Part shown: in pieces, positions 9,029-17,778 of the stretch | How the letters are laid out: every line of letters begins with the position of its first letter | Numbering within the stretch: the stretch's first letter is position 1 | Assembly: GCA_019358895.1 (NCBI GenBank) | Contig: JAHHIG010000021.1 | Span: 38,334-102,333, forward strand | Source: Tildeniella nuda ZEHNDER 1965/U140 | GTDB taxonomy: Bacteria > Cyanobacteriota > Cyanobacteriia > Leptolyngbyales > Leptolyngbyaceae | Length of the DNA stretch: 64,000 nucleotides | Direction of reading: 5' to 3' | Made by a program: the position numbers and the translations under genes | The notes under the pieces: model-generated | What the model was told of the DNA's origin: nothing | The model's database searches: none | Seen by the model: only the letters and a program-made list of their open reading frames with translations

Positions 9029-9331
9029 ATGCAGATCGCAAAAGTCCGCGGCACGGTTGTCAGCACTCAGAAAGAGCCCAGCTTGAGCGGCGTGAAGTTC
9101 CTCCTCTTACAGTTTATGGATGAGGAGGGCGTTCCACTACCGCGCTATGAAGTGGCTGCCGATCAGGTGGGTGCTGGGCTGGATGAGTGGGTATTGGTGA
9201 GTTGCGGCAGTGCTGCTCGCCAGGTGGCGGGCAGTGAACATCGCCCAATTGATGCCGTAGTGGTGGGGATTATCGACACGGTCAGCGTTGACGATCGCCG
9301 CCTTTACAGCAAGAGGGATGATTACCGCTAG
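9029..9331 (+). CDS. ccmL: Carboxysome vertex pentamer protein CcmL
   Basis: This 100-residue protein is a CcmL/EutN-type BMV protein that forms the pentameric caps at carboxysome vertices. The start MQIAKVRGTVVSTQKEPSL and the strand-rich core (KFLLLQFMDEEG) are diagnostic, as is the stretch DEWVLVSCGSAARQVAG that forms the pentamer interface. The length fits the family (about 100 residues). It sits 6 bp after the second ccmK and 264 bp before ccmM. Loss of CcmL is known to give elongated, unclosed carboxysomes in model cyanobacteria. Confidence 0.96.
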   Translation: MQIAKVRGTVVSTQKEPSLSGVKFLLLQFMDEEGVPLPRYEVAADQVGAGLDEWVLVSCGSAARQVAGSEHRPIDAVVVGIIDTVSVDDRRLYSKRDDYR

Positions 9332-9595
9332 TGCTCAAGCCTGAGGCTCTGGACTGCAACTCTACCAGGTTAGCTGGCAACGCTGGATAAGGCTTACCTT
9401 GAGGAATTTTCGACTGAGCAAGATTCAGTTGCTGTGGTGAATCTCTCTTCACTTGCAGCAGGCGAGAACAGGTTGCACAGACGCAAGCTCTTGTTCGTAG
9501 TCCAGCGTTCTTAGCTTGAGTTTGCATGGCTCTCTACGCAAGATAGCGTTGTTCATAGCTGAGCTTTGGCTGAGTTTTTCACAGGAGAATTTTTT
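9332..9595. other. Spacer between ccmL and ccmM
   Basis: No gene is visible in these 264 bp. The last bases hold the ccmM ribosome site AGGAGA (9583-9588). A TTG-initiated extension of ccmM from 9566 is open but lacks a ribosome site. Confidence 0.4.
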
Positions 9596-11950
9596 ATGGT
9601 AGCTCGTAGCTCTGCAGCTCCCCCGACCCCTTGGTCAAAAAGTCTGACCACACCAAGAATTGATAAAACCGCTTACGTACACTCGTTTTCCAATATCATT
9701 GGGGATGTTCGCATTGGTGCAAATGTACTCATTGCACCTGGCACATCAATCCGTGCCGATGAAGGTAGTCCCTTTTACATTGGTAAAGGCACGAATGTAC
9801 AAGACGGCGTAGTGGTTCATGGTCTGGAGCGTGGGCGTGTCATTGGTGATGACAACAATTCCTACTCTGTTTGGATTGGAGATAACGCCTCCATCACCCA
9901 TATGGCGTTAATTCACGGTCCTGCCTATGTGGGCAATGACTGCTTCATCGGCTTCCGCTCCACTGTTTTTAATGCGCGGGTTGGTCAAGGCAGTATTGTG
10001 ATGATGCATGCTCTGATTCAAGACGTTGAGATTCCACCTGGAAAATATGTGGCATCCGGGTCGATAATTACCAGTCAGCAGCAAGCTGATCGCCTGCCTG
10101 AGGTGCAAGCAGACGATATTAAGTTTGCAACCCATGTATTAGGTATTAATGATGCGCTGCGATCGGGTTATCACTGCGCTGATAACGTTAGCTGTATAGC
10201 CTCTGTGAGGGATCAAATGACACGGGCGTATGAATCAAGTGAATCGATAAATTCAACGGGCGCACATCTAAGTGCAGACGTTGTGCAGCAGGTGCGGCAG
10301 TTGCTCGCTCAAAACCTGCGAATTGGCACTGAACACGCAGATGCACGGCGGTTTCAATCGGCATCATGGACAAGCTGTGAGCCGATTCAGGCAACACGAG
10401 AGTCAGAGGTTTTGGCTGCGTTAGAGGCATGTTTGGACGAGCATAGTCAGGAATACGTCCGCTTGATTGGCATTGATCCGACAGCGAAGCGGCGAGTTGT
10501 AGAAACGATTATCCAGCGACCGAATACACGGACGGGTGATCAAACACGGTCGGCGCCCGCAAATTATACAAAGAATGCGGATCGTGCGACTGCTACAGGT
10601 CCCTCCAGTCCTTTGCACGGTAACAATGTGAGCCACAGTGCGATCGCACAGGTACGGCAATGGCTCACTCAGGGTTACCAAATTGGGGCAGAACATGCAG
10701 ACAAGCGCCGTTTCCAAACCAGTTCCTGGCAAAGCTGTGGTGCGATCGAGTCTAAGCGCGAAGCTGATGTGATTGCAGCGGTTGAACGCTGTACGTCAGA
10801 GCATAGCAGCGATTATGTGCGCTTAGTGGGCATTGACCCTCAAGCCAAACGCCGGGTTGGTGAGCTGATCATTCAACGACCCGGCGCTCCCTTCACGGCT
10901 TCCGCTCAGCCAGCGACTAGCAGCAGTGTGGCAGGGTATGGTGCTACTGGTAATGGTTACAGTTCTGCGTCTGCTGGTGCGAGTCTCAGTCAGGAGGCGA
11001 TCGCGCAGGTACGGCAATTGCTTGCCCAGGGGCACCAGATTGGAGTCGAACATGCGGACAAGCGTCGCTTTCAGACTAGTTCCTGGCAAAGCTGTGGTGC
11101 GATCGAGTCTAAGCGCGAAGCCGATGTGATTGCAGCACTCGAACGCTGTATCGCTGACCACCAGGGCGAGTATGTACGCCTGATTGGGGTTGATTCGCAG
11201 GCAAAACGGCGTATCGCAGAGCTGATTATTCAGCGACCCGGCACTGCCACGACTGCACCTGGGCAACCGTCCGGTGCGGCGAGATCGGGTAGCACTGGCG
11301 GTCAGGTTGGCTCTGTGGCAACGACCAATGGTCTTGGTTCGGAGGCGATCGCGCAAGTACGGCAATTGCTTGCCCAGGGGCACCAGATTGGAGTCGAACA
11401 TGCGGACAAGCGCCGTTTCCAAACCAGTTCCTGGCAAAGCTGTGGAGCGATCGAGTCTAAGCGCGAAGCCGATGTGATTGCAGCACTCGAACGCTGTATC
11501 GCTGACCACCAGGGCGAGTATGTACGCCTGATTGGGGTTGATTCGCAGGCAAAACGGCGTATCGTAGAGCTGATTATTCAGCGACCCGGCGCAACTCCTG
11601 TCAGTCATGCCAGCGCGGAGAGTGGTACCAATTCCAGGTCTACCAATCCTGGCAGCAGTCACAGTTATGCATCCGCTGCTACGAGTTTGAGCCAAGAGGC
11701 GGTAGAGCAAGTGCGAAAGGCACTGGCTCAGGGCTATCAGCTCAGCATTGAGTATGCTGACGAACGTCGCTTCAAAACTAGTTCCTGGCAGACTGGTAGT
11801 GTCATTCAAGCGAAACGCGAAGCCGAGGTGCTGGCAGCTTTAGAAACTGCTGTTGCAGAACCTAGTCGAGCCTACGTGCGTTTGGTTGGTACTGACCCCC
11901 ATGCTAAGCGACGAGTGCTCGAAGCGACGATCAAGCGACCTGCTAAGTGA
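9596..11950 (+). CDS. ccmM: Carboxysome scaffold protein CcmM with five SSUL domains
   Basis: This 784-residue protein organises RuBisCO and the shell. The ATG at 9596 follows AGGAGA with a 7-bp gap. Residues 1-200 form the left-handed beta-helix gamma-carbonic-anhydrase domain with His75, His102 and His107, and the pair Cys194/Cys200 that forms an activating disulfide in enzymatically active CcmM. Five RuBisCO-small-subunit-like (SSUL) domains follow at about 226-308, 346-428, 466-548, 582-664 and 698-782, joined by Ser/Thr/Gly-rich linkers. The first four carry redox Cys pairs (261/279, 381/399, 500/518, 616/634); the fifth has lost both. Characterised CcmM proteins have three to four SSUL domains, so five is at the high end. 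SSUL3 and SSUL4 are nearly identical in DNA. Confidence 0.97.
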   Translation: MVARSSAAPPTPWSKSLTTPRIDKTAYVHSFSNIIGDVRIGANVLIAPGTSIRADEGSPFYIGKGTNVQDGVVVHGLERGRVIGDDNNSYSVWIGDNASITHMALIHGPAYVGNDCFIGFRSTVFNARVGQGSIVMMHALIQDVEIPPGKYVASGSIITSQQQADRLPEVQADDIKFATHVLGINDALRSGYHCADNVSCIASVRDQMTRAYESSESINSTGAHLSADVVQQVRQLLAQNLRIGTEHADARRFQSASWTSCEPIQATRESEVLAALEACLDEHSQEYVRLIGIDPTAKRRVVETIIQRPNTRTGDQTRSAPANYTKNADRATATGPSSPLHGNNVSHSAIAQVRQWLTQGYQIGAEHADKRRFQTSSWQSCGAIESKREADVIAAVERCTSEHSSDYVRLVGIDPQAKRRVGELIIQRPGAPFTASAQPATSSSVAGYGATGNGYSSASAGASLSQEAIAQVRQLLAQGHQIGVEHADKRRFQTSSWQSCGAIESKREADVIAALERCIADHQGEYVRLIGVDSQAKRRIAELIIQRPGTATTAPGQPSGAARSGSTGGQVGSVATTNGLGSEAIAQVRQLLAQGHQIGVEHADKRRFQTSSWQSCGAIESKREADVIAALERCIADHQGEYVRLIGVDSQAKRRIVELIIQRPGATPVSHASAESGTNSRSTNPGSSHSYASAATSLSQEAVEQVRKALAQGYQLSIEYADERRFKTSSWQTGSVIQAKREAEVLAALETAVAEPSRAYVRLVGTDPHAKRRVLEATIKRPAK
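10208..10219 (+). promoter_or_regulatory. Candidate internal ribosome site and start for short CcmM
   Basis: AGGGA (10208-10212) precedes an in-frame ATG at 10217 (Met208), between the carbonic-anhydrase domain and the first SSUL domain. Short CcmM (M35) is known to arise by internal translation just upstream of the first SSUL. A start here would give about 577 residues with all five SSUL domains. An in-frame GTG at 10205 (Val204) is an alternative. Confidence 0.45.
10991..11587 (+). repeat. Nearly identical SSUL3 and SSUL4 coding repeats
   Basis: The DNA for SSUL3 (10991-11239) and SSUL4 (11339-11587) repeats with a 348-bp period. By eye they differ at only a few positions; for instance the stretch from the codons for [13 protein letters not shown] onward and that for [20 protein letters not shown] are practically the same, synonymous sites included. 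This indicates a recent duplication or gene conversion. The linkers between them differ. Confidence 0.85.
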
Positions 11951-12103
11951 TCGCCTTGTTGGCTGAATCGCCCTGAGGCTTTTTGGTCAGGGTGAAATGG
12001 GTGGATCAGCAAGTTGTTAGTTGTTAGTTTCAAACAGCGATGTACTCTAGCAACTATCAGCTCGTTAGCTGCTTTCTGGTTTTCAAACGAGGTTCTCCTT
12101 CTC

Positions 12104-12694
12104 ATGCATGTGCCGTCGCTACAACCTGTTAGCAGTTCTCACTTCTGTGTCAGTGGCGATGTTACGATTCATCCAACTGCTGTCATTGCATCCGGTGTCT
12201 TGCTACAAGCAGACCCAGAAAGCCGCATTATGATTGGCGCTGGTGTCTGTCTTGGCATGGGTACGGTTCTGCATGCTCATCAGGGTACGCTTGAGGTGGA
12301 GGCGGAAGTTACCATTGGTGCAGGAGTGCTGATCATCGGCGAAGGCAAGATTGGAACCAGCGCTTGCATTGGAGCAGCCTCAACGCTGTGGAATCATTCG
12401 ATCGATCGTGGTGCGATCGTGCCACCCTTGTCGCTACTAGGCACACCCGATCACCAAACAACTGCAACCAAGTCAGCGGTAGCTCCCGAACCTACGTCTG
12501 ACTCGCTTGTGAACGTGCAAGACTTACCCAATGGGGCGGTTGATCCGACTTCAAGCCAACCAGCGGCAGAGATCCAGCTTAGTTTTAGCACCCCTGTCTA
12601 TGGTCAGGCAAATTTAAACCGCCTGCTATCAACCTTGCTGCCGCACAGACAAACTTTTCTCAACAGCAGTGGGGCTGATAACAGCAAAGCTTAA
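12104..12694 (+). CDS. ccmN: Carboxysome assembly protein CcmN
   Basis: This 196-residue protein links the CcmM-RuBisCO core to the shell. I chose the ATG at 12104 (MHVPSLQPVSSS); the longer frame from 12014 starts with TTG and lacks a ribosome site. The N-terminal half has hexapeptide-like turns (VTIHPTAVIASGVLL, TIGAGVLIIGEGKIG) of the left-handed beta-helix that binds CcmM. A disordered linker of about 45 residues follows. The amphipathic helix PVYGQANLNRLLSTLLPHRQ near the C terminus is the encapsulation peptide known to bind CcmK tiles. Gene order ccmM-ccmN-ccmO is standard. Confidence 0.94.
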   Translation: MHVPSLQPVSSSHFCVSGDVTIHPTAVIASGVLLQADPESRIMIGAGVCLGMGTVLHAHQGTLEVEAEVTIGAGVLIIGEGKIGTSACIGAASTLWNHSIDRGAIVPPLSLLGTPDHQTTATKSAVAPEPTSDSLVNVQDLPNGAVDPTSSQPAAEIQLSFSTPVYGQANLNRLLSTLLPHRQTFLNSSGADNSKA

Positions 12695-12822
12695 GGATTG
12701 ACCGAACAGGGACACTAAAGCTTCAACCTGGAACTTGGACAGGTCTCCTTGCCTTTGATCGTCTGCTGACTTGCAATCTGAGAGCCGACGTTACAATTTA
12801 GGAAGCAGTATCGAGGTTCAAG

Positions 12823-13578
12823 ATGGAGGGAGGTCAATACGATCCAGGCGATTTTACCGATACCGCTTTGGGTTTGGTGTCTACTCAGAGCTTCCCGGCG
12901 ATCGTCGGCACGGCTGACATGATGTTGAAGTCAGCTGAGGTTGCTTTAGTTGGCTATGAAAAAATTGGTAGCGGACACTGCACAGCGATCGTGCGTGGTG
13001 GTATCGCTAACGTTCGCATTGCTGTGGCAGCTGGTGTAGAAGCAGCAGAGCAATTTGGTCAAAAGGTATCTAGCCTAGTAATCGCTCGTCCGCTACCAAA
13101 TTTAGAGGCAGTGCTGCCGATTGGCAAGTTATTAGCTGATGTTGCACAAGGATCTCAGTCCAGTAGGTTAAGCAATCAAGCGATCGGGCTACTTGAAACA
13201 CGCGGTTTCCCAGCGATGGTGGGTGCGGCTGATGTCATGCTCAAGTCCGCCGATGTCCAGCTATCGGCACATGAAACGATCGGTGCAGGTTTGTGTACTG
13301 TCATTATTCGCGGTGCTGTAGCAGACGTTGCTGTGGCAGTCGAAGCCGGAATGCATGAGGCAGAACGCATTGGTGAACTGCACGCAGTGATGGTCATTCC
13401 ACGACCGTTGGATGATTTGGAGCAAACGTTGCCCCTTGCAAGCTGCTGGATCGAACAACCGAAACCGTTGCGCCTGCCGATCGTCACAAAACAGACAGCA
13501 GAAGCCGACCTGATGGTATTGCCAACCTTAGAATCACTGCCCTCACCGCTTGAAGTACAGCAATTTGAGGAATCGTAA
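12823..13578 (+). CDS. ccmO: Carboxysome shell protein CcmO (tandem BMC)
   Basis: This 251-residue protein contains two BMC domains, at about residues 15-100 (ALGLVSTQSFPAIV start, KIGSGHCT pore-type loop) and 119-205 (AIGLLETRGFPAMV start, TIGAGLCT loop), plus a tail of about 45 residues. Tandem-BMC proteins form pseudohexameric trimers; CcmO is thought to be a shell edge or facet component needed for shell closure. It follows ccmN by 128 bp. In some cyanobacteria ccmO is remote, so its place here completes the main ccm locus. RuBisCO genes, ccmP and ccaA are not in the window. Confidence 0.95.
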   Translation: MEGGQYDPGDFTDTALGLVSTQSFPAIVGTADMMLKSAEVALVGYEKIGSGHCTAIVRGGIANVRIAVAAGVEAAEQFGQKVSSLVIARPLPNLEAVLPIGKLLADVAQGSQSSRLSNQAIGLLETRGFPAMVGAADVMLKSADVQLSAHETIGAGLCTVIIRGAVADVAVAVEAGMHEAERIGELHAVMVIPRPLDDLEQTLPLASCWIEQPKPLRLPIVTKQTAEADLMVLPTLESLPSPLEVQQFEES

Positions 13579-13782
13579 AGCATCTTTGCGTAGCAGAAGC
13601 GCTACTTGTTATGCTTTTACAAACGACAGACAAATCCAATAAGTGGAGTAAAGCATCCATCCCGTGTCGATCGTTTGATTAGAAACAATCAGGTTTGAGA
13701 CATCTGGTGCGGATACCCAATTTTTCGAAGCTGGAAGAACACCTGAGGAATATCTTTGCTCAACACACAGATACAAACTTTT
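13579..13782. other. Spacer after ccmO
   Basis: These 204 bp hold no gene and no strong terminator. A MITE-like element follows directly. Confidence 0.3.
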
Positions 13783-13892
13783 GGCGTTGCTGAATAGAGG
13801 TATGAATGGTCAAAGCCGTTCGCACCCTCGCCCTCGCCCGTTGGGAGAAGAGCTGGGGATGAGGGAAATCATCCTTGCATTCAGCAACGCCC
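13783..13892. mobile_element. MITE-like element with 13-bp terminal inverted repeats
   Basis: GGCGTTGCTGAAT (13783-13795) and its perfect reverse complement ATTCAGCAACGCC (13879-13891) bound a 110-bp segment without coding capacity. The interior holds 'caccctcgccctcgcccg', of the type found in cyanobacterial REP elements. Such ends recall the termini of small cyanobacterial IS elements and their non-autonomous derivatives. The flanks show no clear target duplication. A run of seven T follows, so the element may also end transcripts coming from ccmO. Confidence 0.6.
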
Positions 13893-13908
13893 GGTTTTTT
13901 TCTAACCG

Positions 13909-14820
13909 TTATTGGCAATGCAATGGCATTGGCAAACCACTTCTTGCGCCAGCAGTTAGCTCATAACGCTTAAAGTCAACACCACTGAACCGTTCATAAC
14001 TGCTCAAGCTACGCTGTGTTCCTAGACCATAACGATCGAGGTCAAGCCCACTTGATTCCATTTCTAGGAGCTGTTTGAGCCGCTGATAAGCTACCTGGTC
14101 TAGCTGCCACCAGTTGTGGTGGTCTTCCCAGTGCCGAGGCTTGCCAAGACGCGTGTACTCGTGATAGCAAGCAATCTGATTAGGGTGAAAAATATCCCAA
14201 CCGTGAGTCCAAGCTCTTACCGCTAGATTGATCTCTTCGCCCTGGAAATAAAGCAGCGGGTCGTAGGGAATGTCGCTCAGTATTTGTGAGGATGCGAACC
14301 AAAACCCCGCTGCTACAAACATGCCCAACTGGGGCTTAGTGTAACTACTCAAGCTTATACCGCTAACCAGGCTTAAGATGCCCTGCTCGGTAAAATGGGA
14401 TGCTGCTAACCGCGCTGGTGTGCCAGAGTGTAAGGCATCAGGTGGCGTATAAGCAGGAGGGTAGGCGGTGAGCAACGGCTTAGGGCTAGAACAATGTGCC
14501 AGCATGTGCAGCAAAAGCTCGTCCCAACCGGGCACAAACCGCATGTGGCTATCAATTTGCAGTGTGTAAGGTTCGCCGTCCCAAAGCAGTTGGGTTTTTG
14601 ATCGCGCCCAGCACACACCACGACTGCGATCGGCATCGACTAACAAGAGGCGACAGTAGCGTAGATACTCGATTGGAAGCGGATCGAGACCCGCTTTGCC
14701 TTGCCAGACAATGCCAAACGACAAGTTCTGTGGATTGGCGGCTTTTTCGACTGCATCCCGCACCGTCGCAATCAGTTCAGAGTCACGGTAGCTAGCAATC
14801 TGGACAAAAATTTGACACAC
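13909..14820 (-). CDS. GlcNAc-type glycosyltransferase
   Basis: This 303-residue protein begins MCQIFVQIASYRDSELIATV, the characteristic start of the 'GlcNAc' glycosyltransferase family (related to Skp1 GlcNAc-transferase, a GT-A-like fold). It carries LLVDADRSRGVCWARSKTQL and later EPYTLQIDSHMRFVPGWDE, where the DSH takes the place of the metal-binding DxD. The central part includes YFQGEEINLAVRAWTHGWD, a probable catalytic segment. No signal peptide or membrane helix is seen, so it acts in the cytoplasm or at the membrane surface. With the GT4 enzyme at 15738 it may serve surface polysaccharide synthesis. Acceptor and sugar are unknown. Confidence 0.8.
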   Translation of the reverse strand: MCQIFVQIASYRDSELIATVRDAVEKAANPQNLSFGIVWQGKAGLDPLPIEYLRYCRLLLVDADRSRGVCWARSKTQLLWDGEPYTLQIDSHMRFVPGWDELLLHMLAHCSSPKPLLTAYPPAYTPPDALHSGTPARLAASHFTEQGILSLVSGISLSSYTKPQLGMFVAAGFWFASSQILSDIPYDPLLYFQGEEINLAVRAWTHGWDIFHPNQIACYHEYTRLGKPRHWEDHHNWWQLDQVAYQRLKQLLEMESSGLDLDRYGLGTQRSLSSYERFSGVDFKRYELTAGARSGLPMPLHCQ

Positions 14821-15212
14821 GGTGCAGATACTACAACGAAATCAGGTTTTGAATCACGCCTTGCACCGCTGCGTTGAAAACATAGGTCTTTGATTGCCCT
14901 GGAAAACTAGAGCCTTGAGCCAGCACAAGGCAGAGTTAAACGTAATTCATCATTACTATAATGGCTAATTTGATAGCAACGGTAAGCCGTTTTTGTATTC
15001 TTAGCCTGTCTCTTATCTACAATCCGAAATCTGCTTGCTGTGTACGTACGCTAGAGAAAAGGATAGAAGACTCTATCTCTTACAGGAGTTCTATCAAGGG
15101 GGAAAGGCAAGACTGTAGCGAGGTGAGAATCTAGAGCTACTGTGCTTCAGAAAGAAGTCAATCTGACTAACATCACACGCTACGTAAGCGTTAACCCCCA
15201 AGTGTCGTTCAA
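14821..15212. other. Gene-free stretch upstream of the GlcNAc transferase
   Basis: There is no gene in these 392 bp. A TATAAT at about 14957 on the plus strand has no gene close behind it. The promoter of the minus-strand glycosyltransferase should lie in the first 150 bp. Confidence 0.3.
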
Positions 15213-15506
15213 CTAAATGATACCGGGACCTTGACCTTCCTTAGGCTCTTCTTCAACGTCATTTTTTCGTGCGTCACCGGGAGTTTCATAGTACATTTCC
15301 GGTTCGACAGCATAGTTGTTTAGTAAACCCTCTTTGTCTACGGTGTAGCCGCCTTCGGTTTGTACACTGTCAGAGCCATCGTCAGTTGGATGAGTTTTGA
15401 AATCCCCACCTTCTCGCTCTTTACGTGCAGCGGTTTCAGCGGGAATGATGCCTCTATCGTAAGAGTCTGACTCTACGCGATCGGACGTATCCTTAGGGTT
15501 ACTCAT
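15213..15506 (-). CDS. Small soluble protein with Psb34-like motif
   Basis: This 97-residue acidic, hydrophilic protein has no membrane helix. The ATG at 15506 is preceded by a good GAGGAAA site, which excludes the longer frame. The middle reads GGYTVDKEGLLNNYAVEPEM, which closely resembles the N-terminal arm of the photosystem II assembly factor Psb34 (Ssl1498) and Hlip-type proteins, where a similar NN-x-A-x-EP motif occurs before a membrane helix. Here the helix is missing and the tail is Glu/Lys/Gly-rich. A shorter relative with the same GGYT...AVxPEM pattern is encoded at 31611. The function is unknown; any photosynthetic link is inference from the motif. Confidence 0.75.
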   Translation of the reverse strand: MSNPKDTSDRVESDSYDRGIIPAETAARKEREGGDFKTHPTDDGSDSVQTEGGYTVDKEGLLNNYAVEPEMYYETPGDARKNDVEEEPKEGQGPGII

Positions 15507-15737
15507 ATGCGTTTCCTCAAATATTAAAGAACTGACACTCAAACTAACTCTCTCATAAGTGTATAACCCACTACCGTTAGTATTGGATCGGCAAACAAAA
15601 ATTTGCCTCTTATGGGAGATGCTGTTGTCCAGAATCAACGTATTCTTTCATGTACTGGAGCCAGGAACTGACTGAGCTAGGGCAGTGCGGTAGGCTTCAG
15701 AAGTGATCAGGTCATTCGCTATCAGCCTAGACCCCCT

Positions 15738-16844
15738 ATGAAAATTGCCCTCGTTCATGACTACCTGCGCGAATATGGCGAGGCAGAGCGAGTCTTGAGA
15801 GTGCTCCATCAGATGTACCCTGAAGCTCCTATTTACACTGCTTTTATTGACCATAAGCGACTGGGCGACGCGATCGCCACTTTTGCAGATTGGGATATTC
15901 GTACCACCCCATTGCAGCAGTTACCGGGCATCAACAGTCACTATCAGGCGTTTAGACCGCTTTTACCTTACTGCTGGGAAGCCTTGGACTTATCTGCTTA
16001 TGATCTGGTACTGTCATCGTCAGGGCAGTACCTCAGCAAAGCTGTCCTGACTCGTTCCGAAACGCTGCATGTCAGCTATTGCCACACACCACCCCGCGAG
16101 CTTTGGGATTTTCCTCAAACCAATGGCGATCGCAGTTGGTATCGGCGATGGATAGAAACGCATCTACGGCAGTACGATTTTTATGCTTCACAACGAGTCG
16201 ATCGCTTTGTGACGAATTCTGACGTTGTGGCGCGGCGCATTCGCAAGTTCTATCGCCGATCGGCAGCAGTCATTCCGCCACCCGTCAAAATCCAGGGCAG
16301 TGGTGAAGCTGGCAATGGCTACTATTTATACATTGGTTCATTGACCCAGGAGCAGCAGGTAGATCTAGCGATAGCAGCTTGTAATCGGCTCGATCGTCCC
16401 CTTTGGGTCGCTGGCTCTGGTAGCGATAGAGAACGACTCCAGCACCTCGCAGGCACGCAGGTTCGGTTTCTGGGCGATGTCTCCGAAGAAGCAATGGTCG
16501 AGCTTTATGCTCATGCGAAGGCAGTGATTGTTCCTTGCCAGAATGCCGATTTTGGGTTCGTTCCCGTCGAAGCAATGGGACACGGCATTCCTGTCATTGC
16601 CTCGGCATTAAGCGGCATACGCGAGGTAATCTTGAACGATCGCACAGGCTTGTTGTTTGGTCAGCCCACAGTAGAAAGCTTGTGCCATGCGATCGTTCAG
16701 TTTGAAGGGCGGCGCTTTTCTTCTCAGGCGTGCATCGAGCGGGCACGTGAATTTGCCGAACCCGTTTTCATCTCGAAGCTAGAATGGTTCATTGCTCAGG
16801 CGATCGACGACCATAAAGCCCACTCTACTCAAGAGCCTCTCTAA
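15738..16844 (+). CDS. Glycosyltransferase family 4 protein
   Basis: This 368-residue protein is a GT-B retaining glycosyltransferase. The N-terminal donor-independent half starts MKIALVHDYL and includes HVSYCHTPPRELWDF, typical of cyanobacterial mannosyltransferase-like GT4 enzymes. The C-terminal GT1 domain has YLYIGSLTQEQQVDLAIAA, VRFLGDVSEEAMVELYAHAK and the E-x7-E signature in FVPVEAMGHGIPVIASALSG. It is cytosolic and acts at the membrane. It is transcribed divergently from the small gene at 15213 with a 231-bp gap. The expected product is a surface polysaccharide or glycolipid; the sugar is not deducible. Confidence 0.9.
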   Translation: MKIALVHDYLREYGEAERVLRVLHQMYPEAPIYTAFIDHKRLGDAIATFADWDIRTTPLQQLPGINSHYQAFRPLLPYCWEALDLSAYDLVLSSSGQYLSKAVLTRSETLHVSYCHTPPRELWDFPQTNGDRSWYRRWIETHLRQYDFYASQRVDRFVTNSDVVARRIRKFYRRSAAVIPPPVKIQGSGEAGNGYYLYIGSLTQEQQVDLAIAACNRLDRPLWVAGSGSDRERLQHLAGTQVRFLGDVSEEAMVELYAHAKAVIVPCQNADFGFVPVEAMGHGIPVIASALSGIREVILNDRTGLLFGQPTVESLCHAIVQFEGRRFSSQACIERAREFAEPVFISKLEWFIAQAIDDHKAHSTQEPL

Positions 16845-17274
16845 ACATTCAGCGTTGAAACTACAATAATGGCGCTCTCAAAATCTTTGTAAGTAAAGAC
16901 CCAAGCCTTTAGAAGTCGGCGATCGACAGTTGGCTAATCACTAACCGCTAAACACTGTATGAAGATTCCATGTCTGTAGGTTCATCCCTCATCGGGTGAT
17001 GTTATCTTCAGACAGTCCGGGGCATACTATAAGTCATAGGCATCTCAAGAGCAACCTTGCGATACCCAAGCTTGAAATGAGTTTTTCTTGACATCGTGTT
17101 GACTACTGCCTCTGAGGCGCTAATATGCATTAGGGATGATTCTCTGACTTTAGTTCCAGGAATGAGTCGCCAGCAGTGATTGACTAAGAGAGATACATTT
17201 AGCTTACGACTTACAGTTATTTGTCCTGAGAGAGTTAGTTACTCTCCATTTGAAACGCAAGCCCTTGTACAACC
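16845..17274. other. Gene-free stretch after the GT4 gene
   Basis: These 430 bp hold no convincing gene. A short hairpin (GAGAGTTAGTTACTCTC at about 17230-17247) lies close to the next small frame and could form part of its leader. Confidence 0.3.
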
Positions 17275-17511
17275 ATGCTACGACCAGAACCCCGCCAGCT
17301 TGATAGCCTGAACCGTCTATCCGCTCATGCAGAGCGAAATACGAAGCCCTCAGGTAATCAAGGTAATCAGAACCGCTTCTCTGCTGAGCCTTCTGATACC
17401 GCTGCTTTGGTGGAAAGTTTGATGCCTCAAGGTATTAGCTCTAGCAAGCAGGCTGTAATTGAGCGTCTGATTGAGATGTGGGTTGCCAAAGCTGAGCTTG
17501 ACGTTGCTTAG
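17275..17511 (+). CDS. Hypothetical small protein
   Basis: This 78-residue frame starts with ATG at 17275 but has no clear ribosome site. The N-terminal half is polar and Asn/Gln-rich; the C-terminal half (SSSKQAVIERLIEMWVAKAE) looks helical and amphipathic, like a small DNA-binding or dimerisation helix. I do not recognise a family. A terminator hairpin lies downstream at 17779. It could be a real small gene or a chance frame. Confidence 0.4.
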   Translation: MLRPEPRQLDSLNRLSAHAERNTKPSGNQGNQNRFSAEPSDTAALVESLMPQGISSSKQAVIERLIEMWVAKAELDVA

Positions 17512-17520
17512 CTAAGGGCG

Positions 17521-17754
17521 GTGTTCAGCGCAGCCTATTCCAGCCACGCTTGTAGAGCTGTATTGGTTTTGAGAGCCAGCGCAGTCTACATTATGCTTTA
17601 GCCTTAGCGACTTTTGACTTACGCCAGCGCTTTTTAGGTGTTCAGCGCAGCCTATTCCAGCCACGCTTATAGAGCTGTATTGGTTTTGAGAGCAAGCGCA
17701 GTCTGCATTATGCTTTAGCCTTAGCGACTTTTGACTTACGCCAGCGCTTTTTAA
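17521..17754. repeat. Two tandem copies of a 117-bp unit
   Basis: Copies at 17521-17637 and 17638-17754 differ at about six positions. Each ends with gacttacgccagcgcttttt, a GC-rich segment followed by five T. There is no conserved reading frame. The duplication lies between a small gene and a Rho-independent-like terminator. Tandem non-coding RNA genes are one possibility, a simple duplication another. Confidence 0.8.
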
Positions 17755-17778
17755 CTGACGGCAATTTATTTCCAGTAG

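Noticed and set aside
10823..11809. 328-codon minus-strand frame within ccmM
   Set aside because: It is antisense to the repeated SSUL domains of ccmM. Its length follows from the repeats and it matches nothing known.
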